A stretch of DNA of 64,000 nucleotides from Streptomyces antibioticus (GTDB lineage: Bacteria > Actinomycetota > Actinomycetes > Streptomycetales > Streptomycetaceae): the NCBI RefSeq assembly GCF_002019855.1, contig NZ_CM007717.1, forward strand, positions 1 to 64,000, in the 5' to 3' direction. Below, piece after piece: positions 1 through 7,792 of the stretch. How positions within the stretch are numbered: the stretch's first letter is position 1; every line of letters begins with the position of its first letter. The notes beneath the pieces were generated by a model. It saw only the letters and a list, made by a program, of their open reading frames with translations. It was not told the DNA's origin and made no database searches. The position numbers were made by a program, and so were the translations under genes.

Positions 1-163
1 CCCGCGGAGCGGGCTATGACTCGGCAAGCCGAGTCATAGAGAAACGAATTGCGCAAGCGCAATTCGAATTCCGGCGCAAGCGCCGGAATGAAATTCCGCA
101 AGCGGAATTTGAAAAGCAGGGTAATTCGCGCAAGCGCGAATTGGGACAGCCGCGCAAGCGCGG
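1..163. other. Telomere of a linear Streptomyces-type replicon
   Basis: Seven consecutive hairpin palindromes start at base 1: 1-13 (CCCGCGGAGCGGG), 14-39, 46-65, 68-89, 91-110, 123-142 and 150-163. Palindromes two to seven all have the two-base loop AA inside GCAAGC. The first 13 bases equal palindrome I of archetypal Streptomyces telomeres, where the 3' overhang folds and is patched by the terminal protein. The later palindromes have AATT-rich arms unlike the GC-rich archetypal ones. The nearby ttrA, tap and tpg genes support a true replicon end. Whether base 1 is the exact terminus cannot be proven from sequence alone. Confidence 0.93.
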
Positions 164-404
164 TTGCCTGAGCTGGCAACGAGAGCGGGGTGCATCACGC
201 GCGGGCCTGTGTAGCGACTCGAAGTACCAGCCACCACCCCTTGCAGCGAATATGACGGACAGCCACTGCGGCAGATGCCGGCCTGCCGCGGTGAACGGGC
301 TCCGCTGCGCTCTGCCCGAACCCCTCTGGAGCGCCCCAACTCGCTTCAGCATGTTCACCGGTCTCCCCCTCTCCTTCACTGCACTCCGCCGTCAGGGGTG
401 CGGA

Positions 405-439
405 GTCATCTCGCATCATCCTCGGTGATGCGAGATGAC
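405..439. repeat. Perfect 14-bp inverted repeat upstream of the terminal helicase
   Basis: GTCATCTCGCATCA at 405-418 is exactly inverted at 426-439 with a 7-base loop. It lies between the terminal palindromes and the helicase gene. It could be an operator, a transcription barrier or an extra subterminal palindrome. The arms differ from the telomeric hairpins, and the loop is 7 nt instead of 2. Confidence 0.7.
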
Positions 440-573
440 GTGAGGCTGATGCATCAAAGCTTTCCCCTGTGTAGAATCTGGTATCAGGCAGTACACCCAG
501 GGACTACCTTCTTCACCCCGGGAATCCACTTCTGATGGCGCCTCACATCTCACGAAAAGGGGAACACCCGGGA

Positions 574-2970
574 ATGACTGTGAAGCTGCGAGACCATCAG
601 GTCGAGGCCGTGAGCAACATTGTGCGTGGCCTCGACATCCCGCCGGGCGGGATTCCCGGGCATGGTCTGCGTGGACAGGTGCACGCTGCCTGCGGTACGG
701 GGAAGACGACTATTGCGGCGGCGTCGGCGAGGCGGCTGGTTCCGAGGGGGCGTGTTCTTGTTCTGGTGCCGACGCTGGATCTGTTGGCGCAGACGGTGAA
801 GGCGTGGCATGACGTCGGGCATAGGGGGCCGGCGGTTGCGGTGTGTTCGCTCCAGGACGATCCGGAGCTGTGGGATTTGAAGGTGCGGTCCACCACGAAT
901 CCGGTGCAGTTGGCGTTGTGGCACGGGCAGGGGCCGGTGACGATCTACGCCACGTACGCGTCGCTGGGCGTGCTGGCGGAGGCGTTCGAGGGTGTCTATG
1001 GGCAGCAGTTGGCTCCGGTGGATCTGGCGGTGGTGGATGAGGCGCACCGGACGAGTGGGTCGATGGGCAAGGCATGGGCGGACATCCACAAGCAGACCGT
1101 GATTCCGGCGGTGCGGCGGTTGTATCTGACGGCGACGCCGCGGATCTGGCAGGAACGGCCGGCGAACTGGCAGGTGAAGGCTGGGGTGTTGGATCCGCTG
1201 CCGGAGATGATGGCGGCTTCCATGGACGACGAAGAGCTCTTCGGCCCCGTGCTGTACAAGCTGTCGCTCGCGTCGGCGGTCTCCCGCGGGCTGCTGGCGC
1301 GGTACCAGATCATCGTCCTCGAGCTGAAAGACCCGGTCGTCACACCCGAACGGCTGATGGGCGAGGAGCGGCACAGTGAGGAAGTGCGGGGTCAGCGCCT
1401 CGGTGCCCTCCAAGCCGCGCTCCTGCACACCATGAGCCAGCACAACCTCCAAACCTGCATCACCTTCCACCACCGGACGATAGAGGCTTCCGCGTACGCG
1501 GAGGGCCTTCAGCGCGTCGCCAAACGGCTGCACGCCGACCAGCCCGAGAAGTACCCCTCTGAGGTCTGGGCGGACTGGCTGTGCGGCGAGCATGTCCCCG
1601 AGCGCCGGCGGGACGTCCTCGGGTCCTTCGGGTCCACGGCGCGGCGGGCTGTGCTCTCGAACTGTCGGGTCTTGGGTGAGGGTGTCGATATTCGAAGCGT
1701 GGACTCGGTGGCTCTCTTGGATCCGAAGGGGGCGCCGCACGACATCGTCCAGGCCATCGGCCGGGCGCTGCGGCAGAAGCCGGGACAAGGGAAAATGGCC
1801 TCTCTGATCGTGCCGGTCTTCCTCCAGCCCGGCGAACAACCCGAGGACATGTTCACCTCTGGCTCCTACCGGCCCCTGGTTAAAGTCCTCGAAGGCCTGC
1901 GAGCCCACGACGAAGAAGCCGTGGAACTCCTCGCCATCCCCCAGGAACCCCAGAAAGACGTCGCGCAGCCGTCTGAGTTCATCGGTACGGCACCTGAAGA
2001 GGGCAAGGAAGAATCCCGCCTACTGCTCCGGTTCGCAGCCCCCAGGGATCCGGTGATGGTCGCGGACTGGGTGTCCTTCAACGTCATCGACACCGAACGC
2101 CAGGACTGGGCACGCGGCTGGGCGAAGCTGAAGACGTACGTCGAGCGGGTCGGGAACGCGCGGGTGCCCTACGGACATCGGGAGGGTGCGACACCGCTTG
2201 GGCAGTGGGTGGCAGAACAGCGAAGGGCGTACCAGGCAGGGCAGATGAGCGGCCAGCGCGCCCGCCGGCTGGAGAAGCTCGGCATGATCTGGTCGGTCGC
2301 CGATGAGCGGTTCCAGGAGAACCTCGAGGCCGCGAAGGCGTATTACAACCAGCACTGGACCCTGTGTGCTCCGAGGTCCGCAGTGGCCCTGTCCAGACCG
2401 GTAGGACAGTGGTTGAGCAATTTGCGCCGCCCCGGTGCGCTGGACGGTCACCCCGAGTGGGAGACAGCGCTCAAGAAGGTCGACGAGGACTGGAACCCGT
2501 CGTGGCCGGCTGAGTGGCAGCGGCACTACGCCGCCCTGCGCGAGCTCGTGCGCGACGAAGAGGGCCAGGCCGACGTCCTGCCCGGATTCACCGTCCACGG
2601 CATGGACATCGGGAAATGGCTCGCCCGACAGCGGACGCCGTCGGTCTGGCAGGCGCTGGCGAACGGGCAGCGCGAACGCCTGGAGCAACTCGGCTTCAAA
2701 CCGCCGGCCCCGGAACCTGAGGCGACAACCGCGAAGTCACCCACAGCGTCTCTGAGCACCTTCGAGCGGGGCGTGGCGGCCCTCGCGCAGTACAAGGCCC
2801 GTGAGGGCTCCGTGACCGTCCCACGAGGCCACACAGAGCGGCTGGAAGACGGGGTGGAAGTCCGACTTGGCGTGTGGATCATGAACCAGAAAGGGCGCCG
2901 CGTGAAGCTCACCACCGACAAACTCGCCGCGCTCGCCGCGCTGGGGCTGGAGTGGGCCCTGAAAGGCTAA
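574..2970 (+). CDS. ttrA: Telomere-proximal superfamily 2 helicase, TtrA-like, with HA domains
   Basis: Predicted DNA helicase of about 798 aa. Walker A ACGTGKTT is near residues 39-46, the DEAH box near 155-158, a TAT motif near 186, and motif VI QAIGRALR near 393. The C-terminal 300 residues hold repeated helicase-associated (HA) domains with WxxLxxY, GxWLxxQR and WNPSWPAEWQ signatures, which are thought to bind DNA. Genes of this type sit beside Streptomyces telomeres, and ttrA is linked to conjugal transfer of linear replicons. The start at 574 gives the family-like N-terminus MTVKLRDHQ; an in-frame ATG at 535 adds 13 residues and cannot be excluded. Related C-terminal fragments recur at 11383-11550 and 20469-20965. 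Confidence 0.88.
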   Translation: MTVKLRDHQVEAVSNIVRGLDIPPGGIPGHGLRGQVHAACGTGKTTIAAASARRLVPRGRVLVLVPTLDLLAQTVKAWHDVGHRGPAVAVCSLQDDPELWDLKVRSTTNPVQLALWHGQGPVTIYATYASLGVLAEAFEGVYGQQLAPVDLAVVDEAHRTSGSMGKAWADIHKQTVIPAVRRLYLTATPRIWQERPANWQVKAGVLDPLPEMMAASMDDEELFGPVLYKLSLASAVSRGLLARYQIIVLELKDPVVTPERLMGEERHSEEVRGQRLGALQAALLHTMSQHNLQTCITFHHRTIEASAYAEGLQRVAKRLHADQPEKYPSEVWADWLCGEHVPERRRDVLGSFGSTARRAVLSNCRVLGEGVDIRSVDSVALLDPKGAPHDIVQAIGRALRQKPGQGKMASLIVPVFLQPGEQPEDMFTSGSYRPLVKVLEGLRAHDEEAVELLAIPQEPQKDVAQPSEFIGTAPEEGKEESRLLLRFAAPRDPVMVADWVSFNVIDTERQDWARGWAKLKTYVERVGNARVPYGHREGATPLGQWVAEQRRAYQAGQMSGQRARRLEKLGMIWSVADERFQENLEAAKAYYNQHWTLCAPRSAVALSRPVGQWLSNLRRPGALDGHPEWETALKKVDEDWNPSWPAEWQRHYAALRELVRDEEGQADVLPGFTVHGMDIGKWLARQRTPSVWQALANGQRERLEQLGFKPPAPEPEATTAKSPTASLSTFERGVAALAQYKAREGSVTVPRGHTERLEDGVEVRLGVWIMNQKGRRVKLTTDKLAALAALGLEWALKG

Positions 2971-3025
2971 GAAACGGGATAAGTTTGTGGTTAAGTAAGC
3001 TTGCCTGGAGTGAGGGTGCAGGGTC

Positions 3026-5134
3026 ATGGCATCTGAGGAAGAGCTGTTCGCGTCCGTCGACGCTCTGTTGAACGAGGAGCCGCATCTGCCGCCTCCGGCG
3101 GAGCGTGCCCGGCTTCGTGAGGCCGCCGGCATCACCCAGGCCCGCTTGGCCACCGCGCTGAAGACCACGACCCAGTCAGTGAAGAACTGGGAGAACGGCC
3201 GAAGCGAGCCGAAGTCGCCGCGCCTGGACGCATACCAGCGGCTGCTGAACGGGTGGGCGGCGAAGTACCCCGCCCCTGGCGCAGCTCCGACAGCCTCGGT
3301 TGCCGCCACGGCGCCCGCGGCGTCTACCGAAGCGGGTGCGTCCAAGGTGGAGAGGGCAGATGCCCCGCAGGCTCCCGCCGTTGCGGCTGCGGCGCCGGCG
3401 CGCCCCGCCGTCCGACCCGCTGCGTCATCGCGGCGTCCGGCCACGAAGAAGGCGGCGCAGCCCGCAGCCGACCCGCGCTTCCCACACGGGCCCCTCGCGG
3501 TCCTGGACGGTGACGGCTGCGCGTACGGCACGGGCGGCATCGTGCTCGACTGCCCCGCGACCACCGTGCCGGAGCTGGTGGAGTGGACGCTGCACGAGTC
3601 CGGCCTCGGCGCGCCCAAACTGAACCGCTACGGCAAAGACTCCGACCCCCTGATCGTCCTCACCGCCGCAGCCGCCGTGAAGCTCGGACTCCCCGAACGC
3701 CTGGAAGGCCATGAGCAGCGCCGCTCGCTGCGTCTGCCTGAGGATCACCCGGTGGTCAAGCAGGTGGGGAAAGCGAAATGGCGGCTCACCCAGCGCGGGT
3801 TCGGGCCGTGGGCAAGGATCTACCGCAAAGCCACCGGCACCCAGCGGCAGTGCGTGCAGCTCGCGATCCTGTCCTGGGACGCCCTCGATGATCGGTCCTG
3901 GCCCGGCGTCTCGGAGATGGAGCCGGCCGACATCGCCCGCGTCCTCGGCGTGTATGCCCAGCGGGTCATTACCCCGCGAGGGTCGACGGCCGTGTCCGGG
4001 CTGGAGCTGATGACGGCGCTGCGGCCGCCCACGCGCGCGGTGCAGGACCCGCAGACGGGGAACTGGGTGCCCGGCCACAACCCCGGCTCGCTGGGCACGG
4101 AGCCGATGGACCCGGCGCCGCCCGAGGCCACCGCCGAACACCCCGTCGTCGTCGACAGCGGCTGGAGCGGCGGGTTCCTGAACGAGGAGGCGTACCAGTG
4201 GGTGCGCGACGTCAGCCTGCTCAACGATGAGGAGTGCACGCTGCCGTACGCGGTCGGCCTGGACCTGAACACCGCCTTCCTCGCCGCCGCGGCTCGCCTG
4301 GTCGTCGGCCTGTCCGCCCCCGACCACTTCCACACCCCGACGTTCAACCCGAAGATCCCCGGCTCCTGGCTGGTCGATCTGTCCCACGTCGAGGTGGACC
4401 CGCGCCTGCCCTCGCCGTTCACGCCGGACGGCACCCGGCCGGCCGGGCCTGCCTGGTACCAGACGCACACCGTCGCCTACGCCCAGGAGCTCGGCTACAA
4501 CGTCCAGCCCCTGGAGGCATACCTGCGCCGCGAGACCGGCGCCTACCTCGACCCGTGGCACGATCAGCTCAAGACCGCGTACGTCGACACCCTCGCCGAC
4601 CTCGGCGTCACCAAGGACCTGACGGATGCCGAGTTCCTGGCGGCGATGGAGCGGCACAAGGACGTCGACCCCGCGATGGCGGCCGTGCTGGCCGCCATCA
4701 AGGCCACCGTCAAGGGCGGTATCGGCAAGCTGCGCGAGCGCCCGCAGGGCAGGAAGTACAAGGAGGGCGAGCGGTGGCCGGCCCTTCAGCGGCCAACCTG
4801 GCGCCCCGACATCCGCGCCGCCGTCATTGCCAAGGCCCGGGTCAACATGCACCGCAAACTGCGCAACATGGCCACGATGACGGGCCTGTACCCGCTCGCC
4901 GTCCTCTCCGACTGCGTCGTCTACCCCTCGCCAGGGGAGAGCCCGCTGGACTTCCTGCCGTATGCCGCGTCCGGCAAGCCGCAGCCCGGCGGATTCCGCC
5001 TCGGCCCCACACCTGGCCTGGCGAAACTGGAGGGCGTCCAGTCGATGCTCTGGGCGGTCGACCTGATGGAACAGGGCTACAACCCGGCCCGCCACATCAA
5101 AGGCGGCGACGCCGTCCTGGACGAAGGTGAGTAG
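3026..5134 (+). CDS. tap: Telomere-associated protein Tap
   Basis: Protein of 702 aa. In linear Streptomyces replicons Tap binds the single-stranded telomere overhang and recruits the terminal protein Tpg for end patching. An XRE-like helix-turn-helix is visible at residues 28-75 (AGITQARLATALKTTTQSV region), followed by an Ala/Pro-rich linker to about 150 and then the large conserved Tap body. ATG 3026 follows GAGGGTGCAGGG. tpg starts 6 bases after the stop, so the two are probably one operon. The length is near the roughly 740 aa of the S. coelicolor protein. Confidence 0.93.
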   Translation: MASEEELFASVDALLNEEPHLPPPAERARLREAAGITQARLATALKTTTQSVKNWENGRSEPKSPRLDAYQRLLNGWAAKYPAPGAAPTASVAATAPAASTEAGASKVERADAPQAPAVAAAAPARPAVRPAASSRRPATKKAAQPAADPRFPHGPLAVLDGDGCAYGTGGIVLDCPATTVPELVEWTLHESGLGAPKLNRYGKDSDPLIVLTAAAAVKLGLPERLEGHEQRRSLRLPEDHPVVKQVGKAKWRLTQRGFGPWARIYRKATGTQRQCVQLAILSWDALDDRSWPGVSEMEPADIARVLGVYAQRVITPRGSTAVSGLELMTALRPPTRAVQDPQTGNWVPGHNPGSLGTEPMDPAPPEATAEHPVVVDSGWSGGFLNEEAYQWVRDVSLLNDEECTLPYAVGLDLNTAFLAAAARLVVGLSAPDHFHTPTFNPKIPGSWLVDLSHVEVDPRLPSPFTPDGTRPAGPAWYQTHTVAYAQELGYNVQPLEAYLRRETGAYLDPWHDQLKTAYVDTLADLGVTKDLTDAEFLAAMERHKDVDPAMAAVLAAIKATVKGGIGKLRERPQGRKYKEGERWPALQRPTWRPDIRAAVIAKARVNMHRKLRNMATMTGLYPLAVLSDCVVYPSPGESPLDFLPYAASGKPQPGGFRLGPTPGLAKLEGVQSMLWAVDLMEQGYNPARHIKGGDAVLDEGE

Positions 5135-5139
5135 GCGCT

Positions 5140-5697
5140 GTGGGAGAGATCGACGACGCCATCGAACGCGCCGACCGGGAGGGCTTCACCCGCCAGCCGC
5201 CCAAGACCCTCCAGGCACGCATCAACTTCCTGATGAAGCAGCTCAGGACGACCAAAGCCGTTGCCCAGGAGATCGGGGTCAGCCAGCGGTCGGTGGAGCG
5301 CTACCGCAAGGGCGAACGCAAGCACCCGCCCCAGGCGATCGCCGAACGGATCGACGCGGCCGTACGGGCGCGTTGGCAGCCCCAGGTACGCAGACGCCGC
5401 CGGAAGCAGGCCGCCACCACCACGGGCATCACGGTGGAGACGAGGGCCAGGTTCGGCTACACCGCACCCATCGGCACCACCGACGACGGACGCTTCCGAC
5501 GGCTCACCGTCCACCTGCCCCCCACCTACGCGCAACGCCTGTTCAACGCCCGTGACACAGGCGCCAGCGACCAGCAGATGCACCAGATCATCGCCGAAGG
5601 ACTCAAAGACATCTACTTCCAAGACAGCGGAGCCCGCGCCCTGGGACTCTCCGACGTCACCCTCAACGACATCGACTACCTCGACTTCGACTACTGA
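5140..5697 (+). CDS. tpg: Telomere terminal protein Tpg
   Basis: Protein of 185 aa starting at GTG 5140, matching the family length of about 184. Tpg is covalently attached to the 5' ends of the replicon and primes end patching. The sequence shows a basic helix-turn-helix at residues 35-60 (AQEIGVSQRSVERYRKGERK), a stretch of Arg/Lys at 84-92 and an acidic, aromatic C-terminus (DIDYLDFDY). It follows tap with a 5-base gap. A short palindrome CCGGG-AA-CCCGG at 5710-5721 may help end transcription. The tap-tpg pair within 6 kb of the end suggests this replicon maintains its own termini. Confidence 0.93.
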   Translation: MGEIDDAIERADREGFTRQPPKTLQARINFLMKQLRTTKAVAQEIGVSQRSVERYRKGERKHPPQAIAERIDAAVRARWQPQVRRRRRKQAATTTGITVETRARFGYTAPIGTTDDGRFRRLTVHLPPTYAQRLFNARDTGASDQQMHQIIAEGLKDIYFQDSGARALGLSDVTLNDIDYLDFDY

Positions 5698-5913
5698 CCC
5701 CGGCAGCAACCGGGAACCCGGACCTGCTCGTGTGACTTAGCGCTTGTTTGGCCACTTAAGTGCTTCACCTAGCCGTTCTGAGCACGGCATCTCGGCGAGC
5801 CGCCCGCAGCATCGGCGCCTTGCTGGAGGCGCAGCAGACCGGCTGGAGCCAGTAGGCGGAGTGCGGAGCAGCGGCTGCCGATGCCTCGCCGGGACAGTTG
5901 CGGCGAGCTCGGC

Positions 5914-7314
5914 CTATGGGGGTCTCTCCGGGCGGAAACGAATGATCCGGGCCCGCGATAGCGACGCGAGGGTCATGCTGTGCGTCGCAATTACGAACTG
6001 ACAGCCCTGCGCGACCCGCTCGTACATCCACTGCACTTGCCGGGCACTGGCCTCCGGGTGCAGGCCAGCCTCTGGCTCATCGAGCAGAAACAGCCGGTTT
6101 GGCCCGTCCATACCTTCAAGGAGCGCATCCGAGCCCTCGGGCGAGGTGCCCAGGTACGACACGAACAGGCGGCTCTCCGGCTCCCGCGAGGTGGACCACC
6201 GCGCCTCCAGCCCCTCGGCGATCACACGGCTGAGTGAACTAAGCCCATGTGGCAGGCCGCCGTTGCTGAAGCGGCAGTGTGTCAGCAGTGCCAGTGCTTC
6301 CAGGACAGCCGACTTCCCCGAACCGTTCGGGCCCGCCAAGACAGTGATCCCGGAGTGGAACGAAACCCCCTTTTGCAAGCTTCGGATGATCGGCAAGGAG
6401 GACAGCCCAACGTGCTGCCCGCCGACCAGCCGCACCGACTGCAGGAATCCCGCCCATGTGCCGTTCTGGTGGGCGAACTCGTCGGAGAAGCCGTCGAGGA
6501 CCTCTCCCGCAATCTCGACCTCTTGCCCCGTCAGGCCCAACATGCGGTCGACGTCGGCAAGCTCGCCATCCTGAAGATCGAGAGTCGGCGGAGCACTTGC
6601 CCTCGCGATGGTCGGCTGCGGCTCGCCGGGGCGGTCTCCTGGCAGCAGGAAACGGCTGAGATCGGCGACGTACTGCGACCACTCCACCAGCATGCGCTGG
6701 GCACGGTCCCGCTCCATCTCGGCAACGACCTGTTGCCACTCGCTCTCCTGCAGCCGGTGCTTCCATGCCAGCACCGACGAATCTCCCTCTGCCAGCTGTC
6801 CCCGGGCCTGAGCCAGCCGCAGATCATCCACGCGTTGCCGGATCCGCTCGCAGATCATCAGCAGGGCCCGTGCCACCTGCCGCATGCGGTCCCGCTCCGC
6901 CAGCAGCGCTGCCTCACGCTGCTCTGCCTGGCGCAGTTGCTCGGCGAGATCGAGTGCCCGGTGCGCCAGAGGGCTGTCCACCAGTTCGCGGTGAGAGACC
7001 GCCCTCTGGCAGGCCGCGTCCCAGGGGACGCGGACTTCGGCCAGACGCCGTTCCTGCAGTGCGGCGTTGTCCGTGGTGACATCCACAACGGCCTCGATGA
7101 ATTCCCACGTCAGGCCCCTGCCCGCGAGGCGCTCATAAGTTGCAGTGCGTCGCGGCGGGGCACCATCGCCGAAGTGCTCCGGGGTAAACCGGTCGATCAA
7201 GGCGGGCACGGTGCAGCCGGCCTGGTCGAGCCACGACCGCAACAGCTGGGCCACTTCGTTGTGCGCGGCACTCGGTCCTGACAACGGCCCCCATTTCGTT
7301 CCCGCCCCGTTCAT
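5914..7314 (-). CDS. AAA ATPase with N-terminal helix-turn-helix-like domain and coiled coil
   Basis: Protein of 466 aa. Residues 18-90 resemble the short helical, XRE-like module seen at the front of many Streptomyces regulatory ATPases (RLAGRGLTWEFIEAV). A charged coiled coil spans about 120-210. The C-terminal half is an ABC-type ATPase with Walker A GPNGSGKSA near 327 and Walker B LFLLDEPEAGLHPEAS near 405, as in OLD/RecF-like ATPases. No TOPRIM domain is seen. I chose ATG 7314 because GGGGAGGAAGG precedes it; a start at 7494 would run into the divergent gene at 7477. The function is unknown; a role in phage defence or DNA transactions is only a guess. Confidence 0.75.
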   Translation of the reverse strand: MNGAGTKWGPLSGPSAAHNEVAQLLRSWLDQAGCTVPALIDRFTPEHFGDGAPPRRTATYERLAGRGLTWEFIEAVVDVTTDNAALQERRLAEVRVPWDAACQRAVSHRELVDSPLAHRALDLAEQLRQAEQREAALLAERDRMRQVARALLMICERIRQRVDDLRLAQARGQLAEGDSSVLAWKHRLQESEWQQVVAEMERDRAQRMLVEWSQYVADLSRFLLPGDRPGEPQPTIARASAPPTLDLQDGELADVDRMLGLTGQEVEIAGEVLDGFSDEFAHQNGTWAGFLQSVRLVGGQHVGLSSLPIIRSLQKGVSFHSGITVLAGPNGSGKSAVLEALALLTHCRFSNGGLPHGLSSLSRVIAEGLEARWSTSREPESRLFVSYLGTSPEGSDALLEGMDGPNRLFLLDEPEAGLHPEASARQVQWMYERVAQGCQFVIATHSMTLASLSRARIIRFRPERPP

Positions 7315-7476
7315 CGCCTTGCCTTCCTCCCCGCCTGCATCAACAGCCAGAACCATGCTGCCGTGCCGGAACCCCGTCCGGGCCCATCCGCCGGACAACC
7401 CGGACTGCTGGCCCGGCCCGCCCCGGCCGGACAAGGCTGAGCTCCGCCATCGGTTGACTCGCAAAGGAAAACCACA

Positions 7477-7695
7477 ATGACTTCGCTCGACCATGATTCA
7501 GCACCGGCGCATTCGAGCCGCATGGAGAAGGCGCTGCAGTGGATCACCGCGCTGACTCTCCTGGCCACGGTCGCGGCCGTAATCGTGCTCGCCCTCACCG
7601 ACAACGCCAGCTATCTCGGTACGGTCCTCGGGATCGGCGCTGCGGCGGCAGCCATCGGAGGGACCGTGCGCATTTGCATCCACGTCCGCGGCTGA
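7477..7695 (+). CDS. Small two-helix membrane protein
   Basis: Protein of 72 aa with two predicted membrane helices (ITALTLLATVAAVIVLAL and LGTVLGIGAAAAAIGGTV) and a short basic tail. ATG 7477 follows AAAGGAAA. It is divergent from the AAA ATPase gene and separated from its start by 162 bases, so the two could share a control region. I do not recognise a family. Confidence 0.6.
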   Translation: MTSLDHDSAPAHSSRMEKALQWITALTLLATVAAVIVLALTDNASYLGTVLGIGAAAAAIGGTVRICIHVRG

Positions 7696-7792
7696 CTATT
7701 CGGCTGCCCTCGGGTGAGGCACACAGGCCGGCCCGGGGCGGCTGATCTCGTCGCGGACCGGTGAGTGCTCCAGTCGGCCACACTGGCCAACT

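Noticed and set aside
1..163. CRISPR-like repeat array
   Set aside because: The repeats are self-complementary hairpins of differing sequence at a replicon end, not equal direct repeats with spacers, and there are no cas genes.
5731..5760. Left end of the Tn7-like element at TGTGACTTAG after tpg
   Set aside because: Only five bases match the inverted right end, and the flanking bases are not a duplication of the right flank.
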